A stretch of DNA of 64,000 nucleotides from contig NZ_CP086727.1 of NCBI RefSeq assembly GCF_020906275.1, positions 1,736,001 to 1,800,000 of the forward strand. Direction: 5' to 3'. Source of the DNA: Parasphingorhabdus litoris DSM 22379 (GTDB taxonomy: Bacteria > Pseudomonadota > Alphaproteobacteria > Sphingomonadales > Sphingomonadaceae). A model generated the notes under the pieces. That model was given only the letters and a program-made list of their open reading frames with translations. It was not told where the DNA came from and did not search any database. A program made the translations under genes and the position numbers. Of the stretch, positions 54,048 to 64,000 are shown piece after piece. Positions within the stretch are counted from its first letter, which is position 1. Each line of letters starts with the position of its first letter.

Positions 54048-55478
54048 ATGAAACGCGATATGATACTGAAATTGGCCGCATCGACCATGGTCATTTCTAC
54101 AACCCTGACTGGCTGTGGTCCTTTTGGAGGTGGTTCGGTCGCATCTTCGTCGAGCAAACCTGCTACGGTTAAAGATGGCGCTAAATATGCCAAGAAGGCT
54201 GAAAAGGCGCTTCGCAAGGGCCAGGTTGAAAAAGCAATTGTTTTTGCCGAGCGCTCTGTCGCCGGCGTGGGTAGCGATCCAGAAACCCGGGCTTTGCTTG
54301 GTCAGTCCTATATGGCCGCTGGTCGTTTCTATTCGGCAGAACGCAGTTTTCTTGATGCCATGGAATTGGGTAAAAGGGATGCCCGCACGATTTTGAGCCT
54401 CAGTCTGTCGCAATTGGCTCAGGGCAAAGCCAACAAAGCAAAGCAACTGATTGAAGACAACCGTCAGTTCATTCCGACCGCCGACTATGGTCTGGCATTG
54501 GCTTTGACCGGTGATTCCAAGTCAGCCGTTGAGGTTCTTGAAGAAGCTATCCGCGGCGCCAATGTTGCGGGCCGTACGCGCCAGAACCTTGGTTTGGCCT
54601 ATGCATTGGATGGTCGCTGGAAAGAAGCCAAGTTGATGGCAATGCAAGACATGACGCCGGCGACAGTCGACAATCGTATGATGCAGTGGGCACATATGGC
54701 GCGGCCAGGGGCTTATGAAGTGCGTGTTGCTTCTTTGCTGAATGTTGAGCCAGTAACCAATGATCCAGGTCAACCGGTTCGTTTGGCCCTCAACGCCGCG
54801 CCTGTCATGCCAGCAGTTGCTGCCACACCTGCAGAAGACTATAACCGCGAAGTCGCAAGTTTCGATCGCGATATGCCGCTGCCTGCCGTTGGTCCCGCGC
54901 CAGTTGCAGAATCCGAAGTGGATTTCATGGCGAAGGAAAATGATGTCAAAGTTACGACGGTCGATGTTCCTGCGAGTAAGCCAGCCGTGAAGGCACCTGT
55001 TGTCAAACCAGCACCAGCTGCTCCAGAGAAAAAATTTATCGTCGAAGCCCCTGCGGCAAAACCGGCGGCTGCGCCAAAAGCGGCTCCCGTTACTTCTGCG
55101 GCAGCACAGGCTATCTCAGCGGTTAAACCGGTGTTGCAGAAAGTTGCTTTCACACCGCGGGCACGGTCCATCTCAGGCAACAAGCACTTGGTTCAGCTCG
55201 GTGTATTTTCTTCACCTGAGAATGTGGAGCGTGCTTGGGACATCTTATCCAAACAGAACAAGGATCTGGCGTCTTTCCAATATGCTAGCTCTACAATACA
55301 GCGGAATGGCAAAACGCTATATCGTCTGGCAGCTATGGGCTTCGGTAACGAACAGTCCGCTAAAGATATGTGCGTCGGCATCAAAGCCAAGGGCGGTGCT
55401 TGCATCGTGCGCAATGTGCAAAATATTCGTCCAACCCAGATGGCTAGCAAAGCGCCACGGAAGCTGGCTGCACGCTAA
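54048..55478 (+). CDS. TPR and SPOR-domain lipoprotein
   Basis: 476 residues. Lipobox TGC (Cys 23) in STTLTGCGPFGG. Residues of about 45-210 form TPR-like helices (AKKAEKALRKGQVEKAIVFAERSVAG, YSAERSFLDAMELGKRD), reminiscent of TadD. A long Pro/Ala/Lys linker (240-370) leads to a C-terminal SPOR domain (KHLVQLGVFSSPENVERAWDILSKQNKDL ... IKAKGGACIV). It follows the RHH gene by 35 bases on the same strand and ends at a terminator, so ParA, RHH and this protein form an operon; the divergent Sel1-SPOR protein shares its architecture. Confidence 0.88.
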   Translation: MKRDMILKLAASTMVISTTLTGCGPFGGGSVASSSSKPATVKDGAKYAKKAEKALRKGQVEKAIVFAERSVAGVGSDPETRALLGQSYMAAGRFYSAERSFLDAMELGKRDARTILSLSLSQLAQGKANKAKQLIEDNRQFIPTADYGLALALTGDSKSAVEVLEEAIRGANVAGRTRQNLGLAYALDGRWKEAKLMAMQDMTPATVDNRMMQWAHMARPGAYEVRVASLLNVEPVTNDPGQPVRLALNAAPVMPAVAATPAEDYNREVASFDRDMPLPAVGPAPVAESEVDFMAKENDVKVTTVDVPASKPAVKAPVVKPAPAAPEKKFIVEAPAAKPAAAPKAAPVTSAAAQAISAVKPVLQKVAFTPRARSISGNKHLVQLGVFSSPENVERAWDILSKQNKDLASFQYASSTIQRNGKTLYRLAAMGFGNEQSAKDMCVGIKAKGGACIVRNVQNIRPTQMASKAPRKLAAR

Positions 55479-55504
55479 GATTTCAGAAATCTAAAATCTA
55501 TTGA

Positions 55505-55540
55505 GGGCGGGAAAGCTACAGCGCTTTTCCGCCCTTATAT
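55505..55540. terminator. Bidirectional terminator between the SPOR lipoprotein and pyrX
   Basis: GGGCGGGAAAGC pairs with GCTTTTCCGCCC (one G-T wobble) around six bases; it is placed between convergent genes and slightly overlaps the pyrX end. TTATAT follows on the plus strand; the minus side is less T-rich. Confidence 0.72.
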
Positions 55541-56736
55541 ATGGCGCGCACCCGGCCTTGAACCGGTAGCTTGTCAAATGGCGTATTGCCGGCAGAAGCC
55601 GCCATTTTCCGTGTATCAATCTGCCAAGCCGCTTCCGGATCAATGACTATCAGATCCGCTTCATACCCTTCAGCAATTTGACCGGCCTCGACGCCCAATA
55701 TCTTGGCAGGTGTTGCCGACAGCAGTTCGAAGAGACGTTGAATGTCGATTATACCGTCGCGAACGAGATTGAGCGAAAGTGCCAACAAGGATTCTGCGCC
55801 AGCCATGCCAAACTCAGCTTCGGCGAAAGGCAGGCGCTTATCTTCGGGACCGCGCGGGTCATGGCCGGAAGAAATGACATCGATCGTACCATCTCTAACT
55901 GCATCGAGACACGCTTGGCGATCTTCCTCACTGCGCAGCGGAGGTGATAGTTTGGCGAATGTTCGGAAATCGCTTGTAGCAATATCAGACAAGAACAGAT
56001 GAGCCGGGGTTATGCCGCAGGTTACCGGCAATTGCTCACCCTTTGCCGTGCGAATCATTTCAAGGCCTTGGGCGGTGGTTACCTGCCGAAAATGAACATG
56101 TGCTCCGCTTTCCCGCACCAGTGCAATATCACGCGCTATGGACAGCGCTTCTGCACAGGCTGGTGCACTGGAGAGTCCCAGGCGTGTTGCCGTCTCGCCA
56201 GCTGTCGCTACAGCGCCAGAAGTCAGGCCACTATCTTCGCTATGAACGATCACTGGCAAGTCCAGTGACCGGCAATAGTGGAGCAGTTTAAGCATGATAC
56301 CGCTATCCGAAATCCAGCTTCGACCTGTCGCTACGCCGCGCGCACCGGCTTGCTTCATCAACCCAATTTCCGCCAATTCTGAGCCTTTCAGCCCTTTCGT
56401 CGCGGCGGCAAGGGGATGAGACCAAAGGTCCGGTTTCCCTTCCGATGCATTATGTTTGATCATCGCTGGCAGATCCAGAACCGGAGACTGGTCTGGCATC
56501 AGGGCCGCTCTAGTAATGCCACCATAGTGAAAAGCCGGTTTATCGATGGCGAAAACACCCAAGTCGATAATCCCTGGCGCTAGTAACGCACCCGCGCAGT
56601 CTACAATCTCGTGATCTGTGGATGGTTTACTGTCGCTGAGTTCCGTAATGCGCTCATCTTCGACTGTGACATTTAAGGACTTGGATGTATTTACTCTGGG
56701 AACCAGAACCTGTGCGTTGATGAACGTCTTTTTCAT
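55516..56736 (-). CDS. pyrX: Dihydroorotase-like protein without HxH motif (PyrX-type, ATCase-associated)
   Basis: 406 residues from the ATG that overlaps the pyrB stop (ATGA), with GGAGGG seven bases upstream. The amidohydrolase fold is clear, but the metal motif after the first strand reads [11 protein letters not shown] where active enzymes have HxH, and the later [16 protein letters not shown] and GGG HGH positions are altered. Such inactive homologues are structural partners of aspartate carbamoyltransferase in several bacteria. Active dihydroorotase must be encoded elsewhere. Coupled translation with pyrB supports the partner role. Confidence 0.88.
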   Translation of the reverse strand: MKKTFINAQVLVPRVNTSKSLNVTVEDERITELSDSKPSTDHEIVDCAGALLAPGIIDLGVFAIDKPAFHYGGITRAALMPDQSPVLDLPAMIKHNASEGKPDLWSHPLAAATKGLKGSELAEIGLMKQAGARGVATGRSWISDSGIMLKLLHYCRSLDLPVIVHSEDSGLTSGAVATAGETATRLGLSSAPACAEALSIARDIALVRESGAHVHFRQVTTAQGLEMIRTAKGEQLPVTCGITPAHLFLSDIATSDFRTFAKLSPPLRSEEDRQACLDAVRDGTIDVISSGHDPRGPEDKRLPFAEAEFGMAGAESLLALSLNLVRDGIIDIQRLFELLSATPAKILGVEAGQIAEGYEADLIVIDPEAAWQIDTRKMAASAGNTPFDKLPVQGRVRAIYKGGKAL

Positions 56737-57737
56737 GACCATCCCTCCACACCGCGTGATCGCCGGGTTAAAACATCCAGACATGCCATGCGTACAGCCA
56801 CACCCATTTCGACCTGTTCTGTAATTGCGGACCGATCCAGATCATCCGCAATGTCGCTGGTGATTTCGACACCACGGTTCATTGGGCCGGGATGCATGAC
56901 CAGTGCGTCGGGTTTAGCAAGTTTTAGGCGCTCTCTCGTCAAACCATAAAGATGATGAAACTCTCTGGGACTGGGGATGAAATCGCCGTTCATCCGCTCA
57001 TTCTGTAGCCGCAGCATCATCACGACATCCGTACCTTCAAGTGCTTGTTCAAAATTCGAGAAAGCCTCTACATTCATCCGGTCGAGCGCTGCGGGTAGAA
57101 GCGATGTTGGTGCGCAAACCCGCACTTTTGCACCCAATGTGGTCAGGCAGTAAATGTTGGAACGGGCGACCCTGCTGTGCATGACATCGCCGCAGATTGT
57201 AATTGTCAGCCCGCTAATGTCGCCCTTGCGCCTCTGAATGGTCAGCGCATCAAGCAAGCCCTGGGTTGGGTGCTCGTGGCTGCCATCACCGGCATTGAGT
57301 ACAGGGCAATCGACTTTGTCGGCGATTAATTGCACCGCGCCAGAACTGGCATGGCGAATGACGATGGCATCGGCCCGCATAGCATTGAGTGTGACCGCCG
57401 TATCGATAAGGGTTTCACCCTTTTTGACGCTGGATTGCGCGGCATGCATGTTGACGACATCCGCGCCCAATCGTTTGCCGGCAATTTCGAAAGATAGCAG
57501 CGTGCGTGTACTGTTTTCGAAAAAGGCGTTGATGACGGTCAGGCCGTCAAGCCGGTCGACATGTTTGCTGGATTGGCGGTTCAGCTCAACCCATTGTTCC
57601 GCCTCTTTCAGCAAAAACAGTATCTCCCAGGGCTGCAACCCTGCGATACCCAATAGATGGCGATGTGGAAAAGCGTCCGATCCCGCGGGAAACTGATGCC
57701 CGGCCGTCGGTGGTGAACCTGTTTGATCAATTGTCAT
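56733..57737 (-). CDS. pyrB: Aspartate carbamoyltransferase catalytic subunit
   Basis: 334 residues. [24 protein letters not shown] (carbamoyl phosphate site, STRT), then [29 protein letters not shown] (aspartate side) and [11 protein letters not shown] near the end. It makes carbamoyl aspartate, the committed pyrimidine step. No regulatory pyrI is present; pyrX follows. It lies about 20 bases after ruvX, so ruvX-pyrB-pyrX may be one operon. Confidence 0.97.
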   Translation of the reverse strand: MTIDQTGSPPTAGHQFPAGSDAFPHRHLLGIAGLQPWEILFLLKEAEQWVELNRQSSKHVDRLDGLTVINAFFENSTRTLLSFEIAGKRLGADVVNMHAAQSSVKKGETLIDTAVTLNAMRADAIVIRHASSGAVQLIADKVDCPVLNAGDGSHEHPTQGLLDALTIQRRKGDISGLTITICGDVMHSRVARSNIYCLTTLGAKVRVCAPTSLLPAALDRMNVEAFSNFEQALEGTDVVMMLRLQNERMNGDFIPSPREFHHLYGLTRERLKLAKPDALVMHPGPMNRGVEITSDIADDLDRSAITEQVEMGVAVRMACLDVLTRRSRGVEGWS

Positions 57738-57759
57738 TAAAGCCAGCCCTATAGAGCCA

Positions 57760-58221
57760 TCATTCTATCGCGGCAAGCCCGTCAATCGCTCCCTGAAGAA
57801 TATAGGCGGCAGCCATTTGATCGACGACTTCGCTGCGCCGTTTTCGGCTAACATCGGCAGCGATGAGATCGCGGGTGACGGCCTGCGTGCTCCAGCGCTC
57901 GTCCCAAAGCAGGATGGGAAGGCCAACGGGGCGCAGATTTTGCGCAAAGGATTTCGCTGCCTGAGTCTGTTTGCTCTGGCTGCCATCAAGATTGAGCGGA
58001 AGGCCAACGACAAAACCGACAACATGCTGCTGTGCAATGACCACCTTGATTCGTTCGAGATCTTTTGAAAACTTGCGGCGTTCAATCGTCTCGGCAGCCG
58101 TTGCAATCATCCATTGGGCATCGCAGAGCGCCATGCCCACCGTCTTGGTGCCGACATCAAGCCCGAGCAAGCGCCCGCCATCGGGCAGGGCCGCCCGAAA
58201 AGCGCTCCGGTCGTCTGTCAT
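57760..58221 (-). CDS. ruvX: Putative pre-16S rRNA nuclease / Holliday junction resolvase-like YqgF
   Basis: 153 residues from the ATG that shares its first base with the upstream stop (TGATG). [17 protein letters not shown] supplies the first catalytic Asp, [12 protein letters not shown] the Glu region, and [15 protein letters not shown] the final Asp, as in RNase H-fold YqgF. E. coli YqgF trims the 5' end of pre-16S rRNA; the resolvase name is historical. Confidence 0.95.
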   Translation of the reverse strand: MTDDRSAFRAALPDGGRLLGLDVGTKTVGMALCDAQWMIATAAETIERRKFSKDLERIKVVIAQQHVVGFVVGLPLNLDGSQSKQTQAAKSFAQNLRPVGLPILLWDERWSTQAVTRDLIAADVSRKRRSEVVDQMAAAYILQGAIDGLAAIE

Positions 58222-59345
58222 CAACGCGAGAGAAATGCAGCCATCCTTTTCATCACATCTTCGCGAACGTTACGCCAGAACAGACTGTAATCATAGACAT
58301 GATAATTATTGCCGGGCAGGGTGTAGGGGCCCAGATCCGGTGGATCCCCGATCAGCAGAAATCCGCGATCGTCGCAGCGCGCGGGCACCGCACCCGCGAC
58401 CAATGTTGCATCACTCAATTCATCATTGGGGACCAGTGTTCCGAGATTCAGTTCTGCCGGAGATTCGGAATTGGTGTCGCCATTAATCGGATTGGTACAG
58501 AGTAGATTTGTGTCCTTGCGCGGCTCGCCGTTAAAGCCGATCGTTGTGTCATAAACCTCGACGATACGGCCATAATCGGCCGGTTCGGCAAAGCTCTCCC
58601 AGCTCAAGAGGCAATTGGATTGCTCGGCGGATTCGCAAATGTCGAGGCCAAGCGCCGGGACATCCGCCTCGACCGAAACCGGCCATCCAACCACATAGGC
58701 AGCGACGATTCGATTGGCCAAAGGCGTGCCCGCGACTCTGTCCTTCAGCAAATTGGTCAGATGCAGGCTACCCTGGCTATGTCCGGCCAATATGATCGGG
58801 CGGTCATCGGGAACTTCGCGAATGAAATAGTCAAAGGCAATCAGAACATCCTCATAGGCGGCGTCCAGAGCTTGCTGCCCCTCCTTTTTCTCGGTCAGGA
58901 ATGCGCCGAGCGTGGCTTGACGATAGCGCGGTGCCCAGACGTCACCGGCCTTGTTGAAAGCACTGGCCTGTCCGCGCAGGAATATCTTGGTGCGGTCCTC
59001 GGTTTCCTTGTCGCCAAGCGGCGCGTTCCATTTGTCTTTATTGATAAATGACGTCGGGTGAACAAAGAATATTGCGGCACGCTGGTCCTTATCGGGAGCG
59101 TTTCCGTTCGATTCGTATCCTTGCGGCAGCCACAGGGCAGGGTTGCCTTTCTTGATTTCGGGACGGGCATACCACATCGAAACATCGGCATAGATACTGT
59201 CTTCCAGCACTTCCTGAGCCTGAAATTCGGTGTCAGGTACAAACACCACTTCAGCCAGTTCTTCTCCATAGACACGCAGCACAAATGCGCCCGCCAGAAC
59301 CAGTACGACCATGATCGCAACAAAGTAGAGAAACTTACGCGCCAA
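58221..59345 (-). CDS. DUF3089 alpha/beta-hydrolase, membrane-anchored
   Basis: 374 residues. One N-terminal hydrophobic helix ([19 protein letters not shown]) likely anchors it to the inner membrane, facing the periplasm. The DUF3089 pattern follows: [20 protein letters not shown], a nucleophile elbow [12 protein letters not shown] (Ser), and [15 protein letters not shown] with the candidate catalytic His. Two or four Cys ([13 protein letters not shown]) may form disulfides. The reaction is unknown. Its stop overlaps the ruvX start by one base. Confidence 0.85.
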   Translation of the reverse strand: MARKFLYFVAIMVVLVLAGAFVLRVYGEELAEVVFVPDTEFQAQEVLEDSIYADVSMWYARPEIKKGNPALWLPQGYESNGNAPDKDQRAAIFFVHPTSFINKDKWNAPLGDKETEDRTKIFLRGQASAFNKAGDVWAPRYRQATLGAFLTEKKEGQQALDAAYEDVLIAFDYFIREVPDDRPIILAGHSQGSLHLTNLLKDRVAGTPLANRIVAAYVVGWPVSVEADVPALGLDICESAEQSNCLLSWESFAEPADYGRIVEVYDTTIGFNGEPRKDTNLLCTNPINGDTNSESPAELNLGTLVPNDELSDATLVAGAVPARCDDRGFLLIGDPPDLGPYTLPGNNYHVYDYSLFWRNVREDVMKRMAAFLSR

Positions 59346-59475
59346 TTATTTTACTCCAATTTGGGTTATTGCCACTCATTCACCTTGAAGCGGCCTCGCG
59401 CCAATGCTAGCGGCACGCGATACACAACGTATCGTGTTATTACCCCAAAAAAGATGAACCGATAAAGAATGAATC

Positions 59476-59763
59476 ATGTCAGTCGATAAAGAAACCGTCA
59501 AAAAGATCGCAAGCCTGTCTCGGATCGCCGTAACTGAGGCAGAAGCCGACGCATTGGTGCCAGAGCTCAACAACATCCTTGGATGGGTCGAGCAACTGGG
59601 CGAAGTGGATTGCTCAAAGGTTGAGCCGATGACCGCGGTGATCCCCAACAAACTGCGCTTGCGCGATGACGTGGTCAGTGATGGCAATGTCCGTGACAAG
59701 GTTCTTGCCAATGCGCCGGTGGCTGAACACGGCTTCTTTGGCGTGCCGAAGGTGATCGAATAA
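59476..59763 (+). CDS. gatC: Asp/Glu-tRNA amidotransferase subunit C
   Basis: 95 residues. The GatC pattern [38 protein letters not shown] is complete, ending in [12 protein letters not shown]. It stabilises GatA and GatB in the complex that turns Glu-tRNA(Gln) and Asp-tRNA(Asn) into Gln- and Asn-tRNA. The stop overlaps the gatA start by one base. Confidence 0.97.
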   Translation: MSVDKETVKKIASLSRIAVTEAEADALVPELNNILGWVEQLGEVDCSKVEPMTAVIPNKLRLRDDVVSDGNVRDKVLANAPVAEHGFFGVPKVIE

Positions 59764-61244
59764 TGGCTGAGATTTTTGAACTGGGCATTGCGGGCATCCG
59801 CACAGGCATCACTTCTGGCGATTTTACCGCCAAAGAAGTGGCAGAGACATTTATAGACCGAGTGAGCGCGGCAAAGTCGCTGAACGCAGTGCTGGTGGAG
59901 ACGCCGGACCATGCGCTGGCGGCTGCCGAAGCAACCGACAAGGCCAAAGCAGCCGGCGAAACGCTCGGCAAAATGGCTGGCGTGCCGATTGGCATGAAAG
60001 ACCTGTTCTGCACCGAGGGCGTCGCAACGACGGCCGCAAGCTTAATTCTGGACGGTTTCACACCACAATATGAATCCACAGTGTCAGCAAACCTTTTCAA
60101 GGCAGGTGCTGGCATGCTCGGCAAGCTGAACATGGACCAGTTTGCCATGGGGTCTTCCAACGAAACCAGCGCTTTTGGCAATGTCATATCGCCATGGCGT
60201 CGCAATGATGGCGGTAATACCGATCTGGCACCGGGCGGTTCTTCGGGTGGCAGTGCAGCGGTTGTGTCTGGGCGTATTTGTCCTGCAGCCACGGGAACCG
60301 ATACGGGCGGTTCTATCCGCCAACCTGCCGCGTTTGTAGGCATTACCGGTTTCAAGCCTACTTATGGACGTTGTTCACGGTGGGGTACGATTGCTTTTGC
60401 CAGCTCGCTCGATCAGGCTGGCCCGATGGCGCATGATGTGCGTGATTGTGCGATAATGCTGGAATCCATGGCGGGCTTTGATCCCAAGGATTCCACTTCG
60501 CTTGATTTGCCGGTTCCCGAATGGGAATCAGGCCTGAAAAGCGATCTCACCGGCAAGCGTATCGGTATCCCCAAGGAATATCGGGTCGATAATATGCCGC
60601 CCGAAATTGATGCATTGTGGCAGCAAGGCATTGAGTGGCTGAAAGACGCCGGCGCGAAAATCGTCGATGTGTCTTTGCCGCACACCAAATATGCGTTACC
60701 AGCCTATTACATCATCGCGCCAGCAGAGGCATCATCCAATCTCGCGCGTTATGATGGTGTGCGTTACGGAATGCGCGATCTGCCGGACGGGGCAGGGCTG
60801 CAGGACATGTATGCCGCCACCCGCGAATCCGGCTTTGGCCCCGAGGTAAAACGCCGTATCATGATCGGCACCTATGTGCTGTCAGCAGGTTATTATGACG
60901 CCTATTACACACAAGCACAGAAAGTGCGGACCCTGATCTCGCAGGATTTCGACAAGGCCTGGGAAAGCTGTGACCTGCTGCTGACGCCAACCGCGCCGAG
61001 TGCTGCCTTTGGATTGGGTGAGAAAACCGATCCGCTGGCAATGTATCTAAATGACGTGTTCACGGTGCCAAGCTCGCTGGCGGGATTGCCAGCCATGTCG
61101 GTGCCCGCTGGACTGGACGAGCAGGGGCTTCCTCTCGGATTGCAGATTATTGGTAAGGCACTGGACGAACAGGGCGTGTTTAACGCCGGTCTGGCGCTGG
61201 AAGAACGGGCCGGCTTTGTCGCGAAGCCGGAGCAGTGGTGGTAA
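59763..61244 (+). CDS. gatA: Asp/Glu-tRNA amidotransferase subunit A
   Basis: 493 residues. The amidase signature is present: [14 protein letters not shown] with the catalytic Lys, [13 protein letters not shown] with the cis-Ser, and [18 protein letters not shown] with the nucleophile Ser. It hydrolyses glutamine to supply ammonia to GatB. Part of a gatC-gatA-gatB operon with overlaps or minimal spacing. Confidence 0.97.
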   Translation: MAEIFELGIAGIRTGITSGDFTAKEVAETFIDRVSAAKSLNAVLVETPDHALAAAEATDKAKAAGETLGKMAGVPIGMKDLFCTEGVATTAASLILDGFTPQYESTVSANLFKAGAGMLGKLNMDQFAMGSSNETSAFGNVISPWRRNDGGNTDLAPGGSSGGSAAVVSGRICPAATGTDTGGSIRQPAAFVGITGFKPTYGRCSRWGTIAFASSLDQAGPMAHDVRDCAIMLESMAGFDPKDSTSLDLPVPEWESGLKSDLTGKRIGIPKEYRVDNMPPEIDALWQQGIEWLKDAGAKIVDVSLPHTKYALPAYYIIAPAEASSNLARYDGVRYGMRDLPDGAGLQDMYAATRESGFGPEVKRRIMIGTYVLSAGYYDAYYTQAQKVRTLISQDFDKAWESCDLLLTPTAPSAAFGLGEKTDPLAMYLNDVFTVPSSLAGLPAMSVPAGLDEQGLPLGLQIIGKALDEQGVFNAGLALEERAGFVAKPEQWW

Positions 61245-61246
61245 AT

Positions 61247-62743
61247 ATGACTGAATCAACATATCGTATCCAGGGTGCAACCGGCGAATGGGAGGTCGTT
61301 ATCGGCCTTGAAGTGCACGCCCAGATCACCTCAAATGCAAAGCTCTTTTCGGGAGCTTCCACCGAATTCGGCGCGGAACCTAATACGCAGGTAAGCCTCG
61401 TCGACGCCGCAATGCCCGGTATGCTACCAGTATTGAACAAGGAATGTGTTCGTCAGGCCGTAAGGACTGGCCTTGCTCTCAACGCCCAGATCAACAAATA
61501 TTCGCGTTTCGACCGGAAAAACTATTTCTACGCCGATCTGCCGCAAGGCTATCAGATTTCCCAACTTTATCATCCGATTGTGGGTGAGGGGAAAGTCGAG
61601 ATTTCTCTCGATGAAAAAGACCCCGATGCCCATGGCAAGACTGTAGGCGTTGAACGTATCCATATCGAACAGGATGCCGGCAAGCTGATGCATGATCAGC
61701 ATCCGACAATGAGCTATGTCGATCTCAACCGCTGCGGCGTCGCCTTGATGGAAATCGTATCGATGCCGGACATGACATCACCTAAAGAAGCAGCAGCTTA
61801 TGTCCGTAAGCTCAGATCAATTCTGCGTTATGTGGGCAGCTGTGACGGCAATATGGAGCAGGGTTCCATGCGCGCAGACGTCAATGTTTCCGTCCGCAAA
61901 CCCGGCGAAAAATTGGGTATTCGTACCGAGACCAAGAACGTCAACTCCCTGCGCTTCATTCAGCAGGTCATTGAATATGAAGCCCAGCGTCAGGTCGACG
62001 TGCTGGAAGAGGGCGGTGAAATAGTTCAGGAAACGCGGCTGTTTGATCCGGACCGGAACGAAACCCGCTCCATGCGCTCCAAGGAAGATGCGCATGATTA
62101 TCGTTATTTCCCTGATCCCGACTTGTTGCCGCTGGAATTGGAAGAAGACTTTATCTTCGACTGTAAGGCCAGCTTGCCGGAACTCCCGGACGAAAAACGG
62201 GCACGGTATAAAAGTGTTCTAGGTCTCAGCGCCTATAATGCAGCGGTTCTGACGGCCGAGCATGAAACGGCACTCTGGTTCGAAGAATTGCTGGAAACGA
62301 CCGATGAACCAGAAAAAATCGCAAGTTCAGCAGCCAACTGGCTGACATCTGAGCTATTTGGTGCGCTCAACAAAATGGGACTGTCCATTGAGCAAAGCCC
62401 GGTATCCCCGCAGCAAGCGGCGGAATTGCTTGGCTTGATCGCGGACGGCACAATCTCCGGTAAAATTGCCAAACAGGTTTTCGAAATCATGCTCGAAACC
62501 GGTGATGGCGCCGCCAAGATCGTTGATGAAAAGGGCCTGAAACAGGAATCCGACACCGGTGCAATCGAGAAAGTCATCGCTGACGTCATGGCGGCAAATG
62601 AAGACAAGGTCGCCGAATATCGCGGCGGAAAGGACAAATTATTCGGTTTCTTCGTTGGTCAAACCATGAAAGCGATGCAAGGAAAGGCTAATCCACAGGT
62701 CGTAAATGAGCTTCTGAAAAAGACGCTTGGTCCAGCAGGCTAA
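61247..62743 (+). CDS. gatB: Asp/Glu-tRNA amidotransferase subunit B
   Basis: 498 residues from the ATG two bases after the gatA stop. [24 protein letters not shown], the Mg/Zn cluster region, then [26 protein letters not shown] and the C-terminal YqeY-like tail domain. It phosphorylates and amidates mischarged tRNAs using ammonia from GatA. A tRNA-Leu gene follows about 115 bases later. Confidence 0.97.
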   Translation: MTESTYRIQGATGEWEVVIGLEVHAQITSNAKLFSGASTEFGAEPNTQVSLVDAAMPGMLPVLNKECVRQAVRTGLALNAQINKYSRFDRKNYFYADLPQGYQISQLYHPIVGEGKVEISLDEKDPDAHGKTVGVERIHIEQDAGKLMHDQHPTMSYVDLNRCGVALMEIVSMPDMTSPKEAAAYVRKLRSILRYVGSCDGNMEQGSMRADVNVSVRKPGEKLGIRTETKNVNSLRFIQQVIEYEAQRQVDVLEEGGEIVQETRLFDPDRNETRSMRSKEDAHDYRYFPDPDLLPLELEEDFIFDCKASLPELPDEKRARYKSVLGLSAYNAAVLTAEHETALWFEELLETTDEPEKIASSAANWLTSELFGALNKMGLSIEQSPVSPQQAAELLGLIADGTISGKIAKQVFEIMLETGDGAAKIVDEKGLKQESDTGAIEKVIADVMAANEDKVAEYRGGKDKLFGFFVGQTMKAMQGKANPQVVNELLKKTLGPAG

Positions 62744-62858
62744 ACCGGTGGAGTAAATTAGCGACGCGAACGCGCAAAGCGGGCTTGCCCTTTGGGCACC
62801 TTTCCGCTAGGCGCACGCGTCAATCAAAATTCGATAGTGATTTGACGGTGTAACTCGT

Positions 62859-62943
62859 GCGGGCGTGGCGGAATTGGTAGACGCGCCAGATTTAGGTTCT
62901 GGTATCTTCGGGTGTGGGGGTTCGAGTCCCTTCGCCCGCACCA
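62859..62943 (+). tRNA. tRNA-Leu (anticodon TAG)
   Basis: 85 bases with a long variable arm (class II). Acceptor GCGGGCG/CGCCCGC, anticodon stem CCAGA/TCTGG around TTTAGGT giving TAG, T-loop GGTTCGAGTCC, encoded CCA. It reads CUA and other CUN leucine codons. Confidence 0.96.
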
Positions 62944-62995
62944 AACACCGAAAAACAGGTCGAAAAAGAAAATATGAAGGCATTAAAGGGTAATC

Positions 62996-64000
62996 ATGCA
63001 GATTGTTGAAACGCTGAACGAAGGTCTGAAACGGGCCTATGACATCAAAATCTCCGCGAAGGACATTGAAACACGCGTTGATAATGAGGTCAAGAAACTG
63101 GCTCCACAGGTCAATATGCCCGGTTTCCGCAAAGGCAAGGTTCCAGCGAATCTGGTGCGCAAGATGCATAATGATGCCTTGATGCAAGACGCGCTGAGCA
63201 GCACCGTTCAGGAAAGCGTTGAAAAAACCATCGCCGACAACAAGCTGCGTCCTGCGATGCAGCCAAGTGTTACGCTCGCTGACGGTTATGAAGCCGGCAA
63301 AGACGCTGAAGTGAAAGTTGAGTTGGAAATTCTTCCAGAAGTTCCAACTCCTTCTGTCGATGGTATCAAATTGGAGCGTTTGCAGGTCGAAGCGGATGAG
63401 AAAACCGTTCAGGAATCGCTCGACAAATTTGCCGAGAGCCAGAAGCAGTTTGAAACCGCAGCCAAGAGCCACAAAGCGAAAATAGGCGACCAGTGCCTGA
63501 TCGACTTTGAAGGTAAGGTCGATGGCGTTCCGTTCGATGGCGGAAAAGGCGAGGGGATGGCAATTGAGTTGGGCTCAGGTCGTTTGATTCCCGGCTTTGA
63601 AGACCAGTTGGTCGGCAAGAAAGCCAATGACGAAGTGCTGGTTAAAGTGACCTTCCCGGAAGATTATAATGTCGACACCCTGAAGGGCAAAGACGCCACT
63701 TTTGATGTCGTTATTGGCGAAGTTCAGACTGCGAAAGCGTCCAAGGCCGATGACGAAATGGCTAAATCCATGGGGCTTGAAGGTCTCGACCAGTTGCGCG
63801 AATTGTTGAAAGGCCAGATCGAACAGGAACTGAACGGCCTGACCCGTACGCACATGAAGCGGAAATTGCTGGATCAACTGGCTGCGTCTCATGACTTTGA
63901 AGTGCCACCAACCATGGTGGAAGCTGAATTTAACCAGATCTGGCAGCAGCTGGAGCAGGAAGCGGCTCAGGAAGAAGATCCGGAAGCAGCCAAAAAGGAA
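62996..64000 (+). CDS. tig: Trigger factor, C-terminus cut by window edge
   Basis: 335 codons visible, frame open at the right edge. The N-terminal ribosome-binding domain contains MPGFRKGKVP (the GFRxGxxP L23-binding loop), and from about residue 150 an FKBP-type prolyl isomerase domain follows (GDQCLIDFEGKVDGVPFDGGKGEGMAIELGSGRLIPGFEDQLVG). The C-terminal substrate-cradling arms begin near residue 245. It catches nascent chains at the ribosome exit. AAAGGG lies six bases before the ATG. It stands just after tRNA-Leu. Confidence 0.97.
   Translation, partial: MQIVETLNEGLKRAYDIKISAKDIETRVDNEVKKLAPQVNMPGFRKGKVPANLVRKMHNDALMQDALSSTVQESVEKTIADNKLRPAMQPSVTLADGYEAGKDAEVKVELEILPEVPTPSVDGIKLERLQVEADEKTVQESLDKFAESQKQFETAAKSHKAKIGDQCLIDFEGKVDGVPFDGGKGEGMAIELGSGRLIPGFEDQLVGKKANDEVLVKVTFPEDYNVDTLKGKDATFDVVIGEVQTAKASKADDEMAKSMGLEGLDQLRELLKGQIEQELNGLTRTHMKRKLLDQLAASHDFEVPPTMVEAEFNQIWQQLEQEAAQEEDPEAAKKE

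Noticed and set aside
62744..62858. GC-rich imperfect hairpin between gatB and tRNA-Leu
   Set aside because: Arms pair poorly and no T-run follows, so a terminator call is not supported.

Overview
The window reads as chromosome of an alphaproteobacterium of the order Sphingomonadales. This is an inference from gene families: a PEP-CTERM tail of the PEPxTWAMM type, a DUF6356 protein, acid-tailed L9 and L25, three TraB/GumN paralogues, and the glyQS, ilvBHC and pyrB-pyrX layouts. Base composition is moderate and fairly even. There is no rRNA operon, CRISPR array, prophage or recognisable insertion sequence. Two tRNA genes are present. mutL is cut at the left edge and tig at the right edge.

Layout. 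1-13 kb: end of mutL, small lipoprotein and acyl-CoA genes, a nucleotide pyrophosphatase-like lipoprotein, ychF, a PEP-CTERM SGNH hydrolase, pth-rplY, and three TraB/GumN proteins around a molybdopterin oxidoreductase. 13-20 kb: glyQS, with a palindromic element inserted in frame in glyS, then ppdK, tRNA-Arg and folE. 20-25 kb: a sulfotransferase-like/2OG-oxygenase pair, the rpsF-rpsR-rplI operon, a DUF6356 protein and a YeiH-type exporter. 25-31 kb: a giant trimeric autotransporter adhesin, a decayed copy of an acyl-CoA dehydrogenase 3' end, and two small genes. 31-39 kb: an acyl-CoA dehydrogenase/APH-like kinase pair, then the fatty-acid synthesis cluster fabD-fabG-acpP-fabF with mltG. 39-50 kb: hydrolases, nitronate monooxygenase, leuA with a leader and attenuator-like terminator, a YHS / Cys-Ala-repeat / YHS cluster, a BLUF photoreceptor, ilvC-ilvH-ilvB and miaA. 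50-64 kb: serB, a ParA-like ATPase with a ribbon-helix-helix partner flanked by two SPOR proteins, pyrB-pyrX-ruvX, gatCAB, tRNA-Leu and tig.

How the genes fit together. Most of the window is housekeeping: translation (glyQS, gatCAB, ribosomal proteins, pth, miaA, two tRNAs), branched-chain amino acid synthesis (leuA and ilvBHC within 8 kb), fatty-acid synthesis, pyrimidine synthesis and chaperoning. Accessory interest lies in (i) a YHS - Cys/Ala-repeat - YHS cluster of exported proteins that looks like a small periplasmic metal or thiol module, (ii) the 1365-residue adhesin with a stalk duplicated by exactly seven heptads, (iii) the ParA/ribbon-helix-helix/SPOR group, (iv) the degenerate third TraB paralogue, and (v) several repeat families. 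The most precise repeat is a 20-bp motif, TGTGANNNGTGTGAACTTTG, present five times in two intergenic regions and always oriented with the downstream gene.

Functions are assigned by reading motifs and recalling families. No database search was run.
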